Shown in pieces: positions 25,486 through 33,019 of a DNA stretch of 34,547 nucleotides. Below the pieces are notes generated by a model. That model ran no database searches. It was given only the letters and a program-made list of their open reading frames with translations, and was not told where the DNA came from. The stretch comes from Verrucomicrobiota bacterium (GTDB lineage: Bacteria; Verrucomicrobiota; Verrucomicrobiia; Opitutales; Opitutaceae), in NCBI GenBank assembly GCA_023430825.1, contig JAEYYL010000255.1, forward strand, positions 1 through 34,547, written 5' to 3'. How positions within the stretch are numbered: position 1 is the first letter of the stretch; each line of letters opens with the position of its first letter. The translations under genes were made by a program, and so were the position numbers.

Positions 25486-26247
25486 TCACAGAAACATCCC
25501 GCCAGACGCTTCGACGCGCTGACCGTTGATCCAGCGGCCAGCGTCAGAGCAAAGCAGGTCGACCGCGCCCCCGATGTCCTCCGGCGCGCCGATGCGGCCG
25601 AGCGCGATGTTGCCCGCGAGGAACTCCCGCGCACCGGCGCGGCCGAGCGCTTCCTTCGTGAAATCGGTCTCGATCACGCCGGGCGCGAGCGTGTTCACGC
25701 CGATCCCGCGCGAGCCGAGTTCCTTTGCCAGATAACGCGTCAACACCTCCACCGCGCCTTTCATCGACGCATAGGCGGCGTAGCCCGGCGTCGTGAAACG
25801 CGCGAGCCCTGTCGACAGATTCACGATCCGGCCGCCGTCGGCGATCAACGGCAGCAAGCGCTGCGTCAGGAAGAACACGCCTTTGAAGTGCACCGCGAAC
25901 AATTCGTCGAACGCCGCCTCAGTCGTCTCGGCAAACGGCGCGGGGCGGTTGATGCCGGCGTTGTTGACGAGGAAATCGAAGTGCGGACGGCCCCAGGTCG
26001 TCTCGAGCGTCGCACGCAGCTCGTTCGCAAAGGCCGCAAACGTGTCGCTGCACGCGACGTCGAGTCGCAACGCCACCGCGCGCCGGCCGAGGCCGCGGAG
26101 CTCCGCGACGACGGCGTCCGCCTCGTCGCGACGCTCGCGATACGTGAGGACGACATCCGCGCCGGAGCGCGCGAGTTGTGTGGCGATCGCGCGGCCCAGG
26201 CCGCGGCTGCCTCCGGTGATGAGGGCGATTTTGTTCTGATGGATCAT
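25486..26247 (-). CDS. short-chain dehydrogenase/reductase (first of pair)
   Basis: A 253-residue classical SDR that oxidises or reduces an alcohol/carbonyl with NAD(P). The cofactor motif is TGGSRGLG (11-18), NNAG at 95-98, catalytic Ser145 and the Tyr159-x-x-x-Lys163 pair in YASMK. The closing SDAGRWINGQRVEASGG segment is typical of FabG-like members. The basic Arg37/Arg39/Arg40 after the second strand suggests NADP(H) preference. The ATG at 26247 starts the Rossmann fold exactly; the longer frame is unrelated. It lies 49 bp after the other SDR gene on the same strand, probably one operon under the divergent AraC regulator. Confidence 0.93.
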   Translation of the reverse strand: MIHQNKIALITGGSRGLGRAIATQLARSGADVVLTYRERRDEADAVVAELRGLGRRAVALRLDVACSDTFAAFANELRATLETTWGRPHFDFLVNNAGINRPAPFAETTEAAFDELFAVHFKGVFFLTQRLLPLIADGGRIVNLSTGLARFTTPGYAAYASMKGAVEVLTRYLAKELGSRGIGVNTLAPGVIETDFTKEALGRAGAREFLAGNIALGRIGAPEDIGGAVDLLCSDAGRWINGQRVEASGGMFL

Positions 26248-26296
26248 GGCTATGGGGAGGAAACGAGTTGTGATTGTTGTTTGGATACGCCGGCGC

Positions 26297-27037
26297 TCAG
26301 GCGTCGCTCGCGACGGGGCGCACGACGAGTTCGCTGACGTCGACGTCCGCCGGCTGGCCGATCGCATACGCGATGGCCTGCGCGATCGCCTCGGGCTTAA
26401 GCGCCGCCTGACGGAATTCCGTGATCATCTCCGCCGTGGCGGGCGAGGTGATCGAGTCGGCGAGTTCGGACTCCACGACGCCGGGCGAGACGATCGTCAC
26501 GCGGATATCTTTCGTCTCGAGCCGCAGCCCCTCGGAGATCGCGCGCACCGCGAACTTCGTGCCGGAATACACCGCGCAGGTCGGCCAGACGCGGAAGCCG
26601 CCCACCGAGGACACGTTGATGACGTGCCCGGAGCGGCGCTCCGTCATGTGCGGCAGCACGGCGGCGATGCCGTGCAGCACGCCGCGGATGTTGACGTCGA
26701 TCATCCGGTTCCACTCGTCGATTTTCAACTCGGCGAGCGGCGAGAGCGGCATGACACCGGCGTTGTTGATCAGAACATCGATGCGGCCAAACGTGCGCAG
26801 CGCGAAATCGGCAAACGCCTGCACGTCGTCGAGGCTCGCCACGTCGAGCGCACGGAACTCCGCGGTGCCGCCCGCCGCGCGGACTTCGGCGACGAGCTTT
26901 TCGAGGCGCTCCGTGCGCCGCGCGCCGACAACGACGCGGGCGCCGAGCGAGGCGAGGTGACGGGCGGTGGCCTCGCCGATGCCGCTGCTGGCACCGGTGA
27001 CGAGAATGACTTTTTGATCGAGGGAGGAGGTGTTCAT
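26297..27037 (-). CDS. short-chain dehydrogenase/reductase (second of pair)
   Basis: A 246-residue classical SDR with TGASSGIG (14-21), NNAG (91-94), Ser143 or 144 in VINVSS, and Tyr157-x-x-x-Lys161 in YSGTK. GARRTERLEKL after the second strand places Arg residues where NADP(H) phosphate binds. The sequence is close to the YdfG/clavaldehyde-dehydrogenase-like group that reduces small aldehydes and hydroxy acids. It is first in the operon, with its start 166 bp from the divergent AraC start. Unlike its neighbour it ends in VSELVVRPVASDA, the usual end of this subgroup. Substrate unknown; aldehyde detoxification is plausible. Confidence 0.94.
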   Translation of the reverse strand: MNTSSLDQKVILVTGASSGIGEATARHLASLGARVVVGARRTERLEKLVAEVRAAGGTAEFRALDVASLDDVQAFADFALRTFGRIDVLINNAGVMPLSPLAELKIDEWNRMIDVNIRGVLHGIAAVLPHMTERRSGHVINVSSVGGFRVWPTCAVYSGTKFAVRAISEGLRLETKDIRVTIVSPGVVESELADSITSPATAEMITEFRQAALKPEAIAQAIAYAIGQPADVDVSELVVRPVASDA

Positions 27038-27131
27038 GAGAAGAGCGGCGGGCGGGGTTCATTCCCCGCGGAGCCATGCTCGGAGAATATCATCCGGCCG
27101 CGCCCCGAGCCATACCTGCATCTCCGCGAAT

Positions 27132-27198
27132 CTTGCCTAATCCTGCGAACGGCGGATTTGACCTTGCCGAAATCGGCGAGGCGCTTGCCTGATCCTCC
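27132..27198 (+). promoter_or_regulatory. three phased CTTGCC boxes, candidate AraC-regulator sites
   Basis: CTTGCCTAATCCTGC (27132-27146) and CTTGCCTGATCCTCC (27184-27198) match at 13 of 15 bases; a shorter CTTGCC begins at 27163. Start-to-start distances are 31 and 21 bp, three and two turns of DNA, so all three face the same side. AraC-family proteins bind direct repeats about 21 bp apart. The boxes lie 6-72 bp before the regulator's start and 95-161 bp before the SDR operon. Confidence 0.55.
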
Positions 27199-27203
27199 AC
27201 GTC

Positions 27204-28130
27204 ATGGTTGCCAACGCCCGCTCTCGTCCCTCGCCCGCTCGGGCTCGTATGATCGCGTTGCTCGGCGCACTTGCACAGGGTCAGGGTTTCAGCGCGTCGC
27301 GGCTTCCGGGCGTGAAGTTCATGCGCTCGACGAGTTATGTGGCGCCGAGTCCCGTGGCGTATGATCCGTCGATCGTGCTGATCGCGCAGGGGCGGAAGCG
27401 CGGGATTTTAGGCGGGCGGGTGCATCCGTATGATGCGAACCATTACCTCGTGCTGACGCTGCCCGTGCCGTTCGAGTGCGAGACCTTCGGCACGCCGGAA
27501 GAACCGCTGCTGGGGATGTCGGTCGGTGTGACGGCGGCGACGATCGCGGAGTTGCTGGCGCAAATGGAGTCGCCGGGCAACAACGCCGCGAGCGACCGCG
27601 ATCCGCACGTGATCGAATCGGCCGCAGTGGAGGAGCCGTTATGCGAATGCGCGGTGCGCCTGCTGGAGACGCTGCAGTCGCCGGACGACGCGCGCATCCT
27701 CGGTCCGCAGCACGTGCGCGAGCTGATCTATCGCGTCCTGCGCGGGCCGCTCGGCGGCAATCTCCGCGCGCTCGCGGCGCCGCGCAGTCATTTCGGGCAG
27801 ATCGGGCGCACGCTGCATCGCATCCACACGCAATTCGCGCAGGGCCTCGACATCGAGGCGCTGGCGCGCGATGCCGGCATGAGCGTATCCACGTTTCACG
27901 CCCACTTCAAAGCCGTGACCGCCTCCTCGCCGCTGCAATACATCAAGTCGATCCGGCTGCACAAGGCGCGGTTGATGATGGTGCACGACGGCCTCGGTGC
28001 GGCGGAGGCGGCGGTGCAGGTCGGCTACGAGAGCGCGTCGCAGTTCAGCCGCGAGTTCAAGCGGTTCTTCGGCGCCGCCCCGGCGGCGGCGGCCGCGGAA
28101 CTGCGTGCGAGTTTCACGCGCCTGGCGTAA
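27204..28130 (+). CDS. AraC-family transcriptional regulator (YqhC-like)
   Basis: A 308-residue regulator. Residues 20-170 match the AraC_N sensor domain (FMRSTSYVAPSPVAYDPSIV, HYLVLTLPVPFECETFGTPE). Residues 205-305 hold the two helix-turn-helix motifs: IEALARDAGMSVSTFHAHFK and AEAAVQVGYESASQFSREFKRFFG. The architecture is that of E. coli YqhC, which senses aldehydes and activates an adjacent aldehyde-reductase gene. Here the neighbours are two divergent SDR reductases, so control of these is very likely. CTTGCC direct repeats lie between the two starts. The ATG at 27204 is used; no Shine-Dalgarno is evident. Confidence 0.93.
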   Translation: MVANARSRPSPARARMIALLGALAQGQGFSASRLPGVKFMRSTSYVAPSPVAYDPSIVLIAQGRKRGILGGRVHPYDANHYLVLTLPVPFECETFGTPEEPLLGMSVGVTAATIAELLAQMESPGNNAASDRDPHVIESAAVEEPLCECAVRLLETLQSPDDARILGPQHVRELIYRVLRGPLGGNLRALAAPRSHFGQIGRTLHRIHTQFAQGLDIEALARDAGMSVSTFHAHFKAVTASSPLQYIKSIRLHKARLMMVHDGLGAAEAAVQVGYESASQFSREFKRFFGAAPAAAAAELRASFTRLA

Positions 28131-28168
28131 GCGCGGCGCACGAGCCGAGCGCAAGGTCCGGTGATCGG

Positions 28169-28257
28169 AGGTAGGAGCCTGCTTGCAGGCGATTCCGACG
28201 TGGCTCGCCGCGTGGGCGGCGGGATCGATCGCCTGCCAGCAAACTTGTCTCCTACCT
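28169..28257. repeat. REP-like palindromic repeat, 89 bp
   Basis: AGGTAGGAG (28169-28177) is the exact complement of CTCCTACCT (28249-28257); inside, CTGCTTGCAGGCGAT faces ATCGCCTGCCAGCAAAC (28228-28244). It fills the gap between the convergent AraC and small-exported-protein genes. The GTAGGAGCCTGCTTGCAGG form is strikingly like REP sequences of Pseudomonas. It may serve as a bidirectional transcription end. Confidence 0.7.
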
Positions 28258-28274
28258 ATTGCATCCGTTCCGGC

Positions 28275-28664
28275 TCAGGGTTTCGCGGCCTGAGCCCGTT
28301 GCGCCGTGATCTGTTCCGTCGCGAATTCGCCCACCTGGCGCGTGAGTTTCATCACATCGCCCTCGATCCTCCCGGAGTAAGTGATAACCAACTCGTTCCC
28401 GCCGAGATCGACCGTCTCGGTGAACGACACCTTGTCGCCGTCGAGTTTGATGTCCTTCAGCTTCGCCTCGCCCTTGCCCATCGAGTGATCGTAGGTGGCG
28501 GTGCCGGTGAGCTGGCCGGCCTCGTTCGCGAAAACGTAGGTGTAATTCTGTTCGCCGATCTGGGAATCGAAGCGAGAGGTCCAACGACCGGTGAGGTCGG
28601 CGGCGTGGACGACGAGAGAAGAGACCAGCGCAAGCGCCAGTCCGAGGAGGGAGCGGGTTTTCAT
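28275..28664 (-). CDS. small exported protein of unknown function
   Basis: A 129-residue protein with a clear signal peptide (MKTRSLLGLALALVSSLVVHA, residues 1-21, cleaved before ADLTG). The mature part starts LTGRWTSRFDSQIG and continues as alternating beta strands (YTYVFANEAGQLTGTATY, VSFTETVDLGGNELVITYSG), which suits a small lipocalin-like or beta-barrel fold; the opening GRW pattern is common in such exported proteins of Verrucomicrobiota and Acidobacteriota. No catalytic motif is visible. It is 123 bp downstream of the membrane-protein gene on the same strand. Confidence 0.75.
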   Translation of the reverse strand: MKTRSLLGLALALVSSLVVHAADLTGRWTSRFDSQIGEQNYTYVFANEAGQLTGTATYDHSMGKGEAKLKDIKLDGDKVSFTETVDLGGNELVITYSGRIEGDVMKLTRQVGEFATEQITAQRAQAAKP

Positions 28665-28787
28665 GAGGTTGGGGAAAAAGCGATCGAGCGATTCGCTGCA
28701 AGGTTCGCGTGTGACGGAGCCCGGTGCAATGGAGTTTCGGCAGGCGACTGTCGCCGCCCGGATCTCCGTGGCGCGTGCGCAACAGGC

Positions 28788-30167
28788 TCAAAGCGCCCGA
28801 AACACGAGCGGAAACGCCACCACCACGATTGCCGCCCAGATCGCATAGACCGACAGATAACCGGTCTGCCACCGCTCGAGACTTTGGAAGCTTCCACGGC
28901 CGTTCAGGAAGCGCACATAAAGCACGACCGACCCAGTCAGGTTGACCAGCAGGATCATGTTTTCGCCGAGCGCGGCGACACGGTTGGGGCTCAGGCCGAA
29001 CTCGCCGATGCGCGCGCCGATCGCCCACAGCGCCACCGCGTGGACCGCCAGCGCGCTCACCACCAGCACGACCTGCAGCCAGTCGAACACTCCCGGCGGC
29101 GCATGCGGGTCGCGCGCCGAAATCGAATAGAGCAACAGTCCCAGCACCACCACGAGCAGCAGGTCGAATCCGATCAGCAGATCCCGCTCGCTCGCGATGC
29201 CGCGTCCGGACCAGGCAAGCGTCACCAAAAAAGCGACGAGCATCGCCGCGAACAACGGCGTGAACAGCCGCGTCAGCACCGGCGCCATGGCTTCGATCAC
29301 GGTTTGCTTCGCTTCGACGAGCCACGCAGCGACGACGACCGCACCCATCGCGCCGCACGGCAGCAGCCATGAACTGAAGAACCGATCGATTTCGATGCCG
29401 ATGCTCTGAAACGTCAGCGCCATGAACGCGCACAGCACGCCGCCACCGAGTGCGATCAATACGTAGTAAATGAAGAGTTCACCGGAGAACCGGATGAAGT
29501 CCATGCGACCGCCGGTCTCGTTCCACCGCCCGCCCGCGTAGGCGATCCCGATGACCCACAACAGCGCGATCGGCAGGTGCAGCGCAATGAGCGCTGCGAA
29601 CTCGGCGTTCGCGCCGAATCCGGGCAGGTTGGCGAAAACCGCCGCCACCACAAACGCACCTGCCAGCGCCGCGATCGTGCGCGGCGCGAGCCGGCGTTTC
29701 CACGTGAAATAGGCAGTCAGGCAGGGCAGCACGAACAGGCTCGCATTGCGCACGTAAAAACCTTCGTGCGCACCGTCCATCGGTTTTCCGAAGAGCGTCG
29801 GCAGCTTGATCGCGATCGCGGCGAGCAGCGCGAAACCAAAAGCGACGCACGCGTCCGGGCTCGCCCAAGCGGTCCAGGCGTTTCGTTCGTCCGACACTGC
29901 CGCCTCCGCTCCGAATTGTTTCCAAACGCGCTCGGAGTAATCGCGCGCGAACTCGCCGGCGATCGCGTCGCGCCGGCCCAGGCGCTTCACCGCGACCCAA
30001 AACGCCTCGTCATCCGCGAGCCCGGCGCGCCTCAGCTCCGCGACTTCCGTGCGAAGCTCCGCCTCCCGCTTCGCATCGACGGCCGGCTCCCCGCGTCGGC
30101 GGCGGAGGTAAGCGCGCCAGGTTTCGATCTGTTCCTCGAACCACCGCGGATGATGTGAATCGGTCAT
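28788..30167 (-). CDS. polytopic membrane protein with permease-prefix-like N-terminus (DUF4153-like)
   Basis: A 459-residue protein. Residues 1-85 are soluble and helical (WFEEQIETWRAYLRRRRG, then LRTEVAELRRAGLADDEAFW and AVKRLGRRDAIAGEFARDYS), as in the permease-prefix domain found ahead of transporters and often next to PadR regulators. About eleven membrane helices follow, resembling DUF4153 proteins, starting near ACVAFGFALLAAIAIKLP and ending near AIWAAIVVVAFPLVFRAL. Function is not established; no PadR gene is next to it here. Upstream lie 333 bp of repeat-rich DNA before the TetR gene. Confidence 0.75.
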   Translation of the reverse strand: MTDSHHPRWFEEQIETWRAYLRRRRGEPAVDAKREAELRTEVAELRRAGLADDEAFWVAVKRLGRRDAIAGEFARDYSERVWKQFGAEAAVSDERNAWTAWASPDACVAFGFALLAAIAIKLPTLFGKPMDGAHEGFYVRNASLFVLPCLTAYFTWKRRLAPRTIAALAGAFVVAAVFANLPGFGANAEFAALIALHLPIALLWVIGIAYAGGRWNETGGRMDFIRFSGELFIYYVLIALGGGVLCAFMALTFQSIGIEIDRFFSSWLLPCGAMGAVVVAAWLVEAKQTVIEAMAPVLTRLFTPLFAAMLVAFLVTLAWSGRGIASERDLLIGFDLLLVVVLGLLLYSISARDPHAPPGVFDWLQVVLVVSALAVHAVALWAIGARIGEFGLSPNRVAALGENMILLVNLTGSVVLYVRFLNGRGSFQSLERWQTGYLSVYAIWAAIVVVAFPLVFRAL

Positions 30168-30250
30168 GCCTGAGGATTACCGCACCCGCGTGAAACCGGG
30201 ATGAAGCGACGAAGAAATGAGCGTGAAATGGATTGGAGGCCCGCCGGTGG

Positions 30251-30270
30251 CCCTGCGCGTCAGCGCAGGG
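30251..30270. repeat. perfect GC-rich hairpin
   Basis: CCCTGCGC-GTCA-GCGCAGGG forms an eight-base-pair stem with a four-base loop. Preceded by GGTGG and followed by AGGAC, it has the same layout as the hairpin at 32919-32934. Confidence 0.65.
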
Positions 30271-30335
30271 AGGACTGAGCCTCAGTGCGGCAAGCCGTGA
30301 GCCGTCCCCTCCTCCAACAGCCCCAATCCCGATCC

Positions 30336-30413
30336 TTTTAACACGGAGATCGCAAAGAGCGCAGAGAGCCACCATCCGACTCTTTGCGCACCTTCGCGTC
30401 CTTTGCGGTAAAA
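30336..30413. repeat. GCAAAG-type palindromic repeat
   Basis: The left part TTTTAACACGGAGATCGCAA then AGAGCGCAGAGAG faces the right part CTCTTTGCGCACCTTCGCG then TCCTTTGCGGTAAAA. The ends TTTTA and TAAAA are exact complements and both arms are built from GCAAAG-like words. Repeats of this wording are, as I recall, common in environmental bacterial genomes; function unknown. Confidence 0.6.
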
Positions 30414-30500
30414 TGGCTGGGAGGTCGTCTCGATTCTGCCGCGGGTCAGGGAGCGGATCGGAAATTACGCCATCCTCGCTCGCCCGCGGCAGTCGCGACT

Positions 30501-31112
30501 CTACGCCAGCGGCGCGCAGAGAATGCGAATCGCGATGGCGAAGGCGCTGCGAAACTCCTCCGGCGTTTCACAACTGTGCTTCAATCCGCGCGCGGTGGCA
30601 CAGAGCGTTTCCGCCAGCTGGCGCGCATTCACGCCCGCCGGCTTGTAGGCCGCCGCCAGCCCGCCTTCGCGCAACTCGCCCGCCAGCGCCTCCACAAAGC
30701 GTTTCTCGAAGTCGGCGATCTCGGTGCTGATCAGGCCGTCCGCCGCTTCCTTCAAATCGGCCGCGCTGGCGCTGAAGCGCCCGACATAACGGCCCATCGA
30801 CGCCTGAAAGGCGCCGCACATCCGCTCCTCCAGCGACGCCCCTTTGACCGTCAGCTCGGCCACGGCCGCAGCGAGCGAGGATTCGATCGCATGGCGCAAG
30901 GTCGCCCGAAACAGCTCCTCCTTGTTCGCAAAATGCAGGTAGAGGCCCTGGCGCGAGACGTGAGCCGCGCGGGCCACCTCATCCATCGAGGTCTTCCGAA
31001 AGCCGAAGCGCGCAAACACGCCGAACGCCGCCTCCAGCAGCGCCGCACGACGAGCCTCCTCGCCCGACGAAGGGGCCGGCGAATCCGCCCCGATTTCCTT
31101 TCGAGTTGACAT
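30501..31112 (-). CDS. TetR/AcrR-family transcriptional repressor
   Basis: A 203-residue regulator. The N-terminal helix-turn-helix is LLEAAFGVFARFGFRKTSMD then EVARAAHVSRQGLYLHFANK (about residues 25-65), the most conserved TetR region. The remaining residues form the helical ligand domain, with a TetR_C-like stretch (MGRYVGRFSASAADLKEA). Length is normal. It is divergent from the metallo-beta-lactamase-fold gene with 168 bp between starts, including a consensus TTGACA hexamer and imperfect palindrome, so it likely represses itself and that gene. The ligand is unknown. Confidence 0.93.
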   Translation of the reverse strand: MSTRKEIGADSPAPSSGEEARRAALLEAAFGVFARFGFRKTSMDEVARAAHVSRQGLYLHFANKEELFRATLRHAIESSLAAAVAELTVKGASLEERMCGAFQASMGRYVGRFSASAADLKEAADGLISTEIADFEKRFVEALAGELREGGLAAAYKPAGVNARQLAETLCATARGLKHSCETPEEFRSAFAIAIRILCAPLA

Positions 31113-31119
31113 GCGTTAC

Positions 31120-31149
31120 TAAATAGACAAACTATGCCGAAGTTGTCAA
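31120..31149 (-). promoter_or_regulatory. candidate TetR promoter with overlapping operator
   Basis: On the minus strand a perfect TTGACA (31144-31149) lies 18 bases before TATTTA (31120-31125), a weak -10; the TetR start is seven bases further on. Within it GACAA (31126-31130) and TTGTC (31143-31147) form the arms of an imperfect 22-bp palindrome covering the spacer. A repressor bound there would block the promoter. A leaderless-like short 5' end would result. Confidence 0.45.
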
Positions 31150-31280
31150 ATGAGTCTAAACTGTCGATTCAGTCGTTCAGCCATTGAAGTCACGCTACGC
31201 GCCTCTTCACGCCGCTAGCAAGGCCGCTGTGCGCCTCGCTCCGCTCCCGCTCCCCGCTCTCCTTTGCCCTCCCGCTCGCC

Positions 31281-32516
31281 ATGCCCGCCCTCGCCTCCTC
31301 CCCGCTCGTCGAACTGAAACCTTTCTGCCCGTCCCGCCGCACGCTGCAACGCGGCGCAGCCGGCGCCGGCGTGGGCCTGCTGCTCGCGCTCACGGGAGCG
31401 CTCGCCGACAGCTGGGCCGGCCTCGGCCGCCGGCCCGACGCGGAGCGACGCAAGCGCTTCGAGCGTTCGCCGCAGTGGCGCGACGGCCGGTTCCACAACT
31501 CCCAACCGGTCTGGCTCGATTTGGCGCAGGCGATTCGCGCGGGCTTGAAAGCGTCCCCGCACGCCGCGCCACAGCAACCGGTGCCGACGGCGAAGGGCGA
31601 CCCCGCGCAATTCCACAACGCGCCGGAATCGGGCCTGCGCGTCACCTGGCTCGGTCACTCCACCACGCTGATCGAAATCGACGGCGTGCGCGTGTTGACC
31701 GATCCCGTCTGGGGCCGGCGCGCCTCGCCCGTCGACTGGATGGGGATCACACGCTGGTATGATTCGCCGCTCGCGCTCGGCGATCTGCCGGAAATCGACG
31801 CGGTTCTGATCTCGCACGATCACTACGATCACCTCGATCATCGCACGATCGTCGCGTTGAAGGATCGCGCGACCACCTTCATCGTCCCGCTCGGCGTCGG
31901 CGCGCATCTCACTTTCTGGGGCGTGCCGGAGAGCCGCATTGTCGAACTCGACTGGTGGGAAAGCACGCGCCTCGGGGCCGTCGAGATCACGAGCACGCCG
32001 GCGCGTCATACTTCGGGCCGCCATGTGTTTGATCGCGACCTCACGCTTTGGTCCGGCTACGCGCTCGGCGGTCCCGCACACCGCGTTTATTTTTCGGGCG
32101 ACACCGGTCTGCAGACGGCCTTCGCGGAGATCGCGGAGAAACTCGGGCCGTTCGACGCGAGCTTGATCGAGATCGGCGAATACAACGCGAACTGGCCCGA
32201 CGTGCACCTCGGTCCCGAGCAGGCCGTCACCGCGCACCGCACGCTGCGCGGCGGCGTGCTGATTCCAATCCACTGGGGGCTTTTCAAACTCGCGCCCCAC
32301 GCCTGGACCGAGCCGATCGAGCGCGTGCTCACGGCGGCGGCGAGCGCGGGCGTGGCGGTCGCGACTCCACGCCCCGGCGAAAGCGTCGAACCCGGCGCCA
32401 CGCTCACGACGCAACGCTGGTGGCCCGCCCTGCCGTGGAGCACGGCGGATCGCACACCGATTATTTCCACCATCGATGGAAAGAAACCATCCCACCCGTC
32501 CCGCGTTCAACCCTGA
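31281..32516 (+). CDS. exported metallo-beta-lactamase-fold hydrolase (UlaG/NAPE-PLD-like)
   Basis: A 411-residue protein. Residues 19-43 (SRRTLQRGAAGAGVGLLLAL, then TGALA) form a twin-arginine-type signal, suggesting export of the folded metalloprotein. The catalytic domain begins with VTWLGHSTTLIEIDGVRVLT and holds HDHYDHLD (His179, His181, Asp183, His184), His in TPARHTSGR (about 242), Asp in FSGDTG (about 274) and His in IPIHWG (about 332), the dinuclear zinc set. The layout matches the NAPE-PLD/RomA-like branch that hydrolyses phosphodiesters or lactones. The ATG at 31281 is the only one that includes the signal. Two tiny genes follow within a few bases. Divergent TetR probably controls it. 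Confidence 0.9.
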   Translation: MPALASSPLVELKPFCPSRRTLQRGAAGAGVGLLLALTGALADSWAGLGRRPDAERRKRFERSPQWRDGRFHNSQPVWLDLAQAIRAGLKASPHAAPQQPVPTAKGDPAQFHNAPESGLRVTWLGHSTTLIEIDGVRVLTDPVWGRRASPVDWMGITRWYDSPLALGDLPEIDAVLISHDHYDHLDHRTIVALKDRATTFIVPLGVGAHLTFWGVPESRIVELDWWESTRLGAVEITSTPARHTSGRHVFDRDLTLWSGYALGGPAHRVYFSGDTGLQTAFAEIAEKLGPFDASLIEIGEYNANWPDVHLGPEQAVTAHRTLRGGVLIPIHWGLFKLAPHAWTEPIERVLTAAASAGVAVATPRPGESVEPGATLTTQRWWPALPWSTADRTPIISTIDGKKPSHPSRVQP

Positions 32517-32518
32517 CC

Positions 32519-32710
32519 ATGAATGCTCCGTCTCGTCCGGTCACCTCCTGGCGGCAGTTGCAAACCGAACTCCGCGATCTCGCCTATCTCCTCGATCGCC
32601 AAGGCAGCCATGCCACCGCGGAGTTGGTCGTTGGCCTCGCCGCGAGTCTCGACGAACTGCTCGCCGCTCCGTCGATCGCCGTGGAATCGCGGCAGAACGA
32701 GGCCCCGTGA
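32519..32710 (+). CDS. 63-residue protein of unknown function
   Basis: The ATG is two bases after the stop of the metallo-hydrolase, and the TGA overlaps the next GTG, so this is likely a real member of the same transcript. The product begins MNAPSRPVTSWRQLQTEL and is a single soluble helical domain (LRDLAYLLDRQGSHATAELV then VGLAASLDELLAAP), rich in Leu and Ala, with no known motif. Its place between an exported hydrolase and a tiny membrane protein suggests a role linked to them, but none can be named. Confidence 0.6.
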   Translation: MNAPSRPVTSWRQLQTELRDLAYLLDRQGSHATAELVVGLAASLDELLAAPSIAVESRQNEAP

Positions 32711-32790
32711 TCCCCATCGCGATCGTGCTCGTCTGCTTCGTCGTGTTCGTGGCCTTCGATTCGACGGACAACGAAAACGGTCGATCATAA
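32707..32790 (+). CDS. 27-residue single-helix membrane protein
   Basis: A GTG overlaps the preceding TGA as GTGA. The frame encodes MIPIAIVLVCFVVFVAFD followed by a polar STDNENGRS tail and TAA. The hydrophobic run of about 16 residues suits one membrane helix with an outside or inside polar tail. Small coupled membrane proteins often modulate a partner; none is known here. The short length keeps confidence modest. Confidence 0.5.
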   Translation: MIPIAIVLVCFVVFVAFDSTDNENGRS

Positions 32791-32806
32791 ACGGACCACC
32801 CAGGGC

Positions 32807-32881
32807 GGTGGAGCCCGATGTCCCATCGGGCTGGGCGTGCGTTCGATCGCAGAGCAACCCGACGGGACGTCGGGTTCCACC
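32807..32881. repeat. nested palindromic repeat, 75 bp
   Basis: The 26-base arms 32807-32832 and 32856-32881 are complementary at about 22 of 26 positions. Each arm is itself a hairpin: CCCGAT-gtccc-ATCGGG (32813-32829) and CCCGAC-gggac-GTCGGG (32858-32874). The differing stem pair is changed on both sides (A-T in one, C-G in the other), so both hairpins are kept. Confidence 0.7.
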
Positions 32882-32901
32882 TGCGAATACCGCGAGCCGC
32901 T

Positions 32902-32934
32902 GCCACCTTCTGGTGGCTCCGCGCGTGAGCGCGG
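32902..32934. repeat. tandem pair of small hairpins
   Basis: GCCACC-TTCT-GGTGGC (32902-32917) is followed at once by CCGCGC-GTGA-GCGCGG (32919-32934). The second has the same position after GGTGGC and the same loop shape as the hairpin at 30251-30270, with paired changes in the stem. Confidence 0.6.
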
Positions 32935-33019
32935 GGACCCGTGCGACCGCCATCGGCCCGATCCGCGGGCCGGTTCATCACGCGCCGCGCCCGCTTCGTC
33001 ACCGCAAGATGTTCGCGGA

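Larger units (their letters stand above)
30168..30500. other. 333-bp repeat-rich gap
   Basis: No gene is visible. It holds a perfect hairpin at 30251-30270 (CCCTGCGC-GTCA-GCGCAGGG) and the GCAAAG-type palindrome at 30336-30413. A Shine-Dalgarno-linked start was not found. Both flanking genes point left, so the gap separates the TetR stop from the start of the membrane-protein gene and should contain the latter's promoter. Confidence 0.6.
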
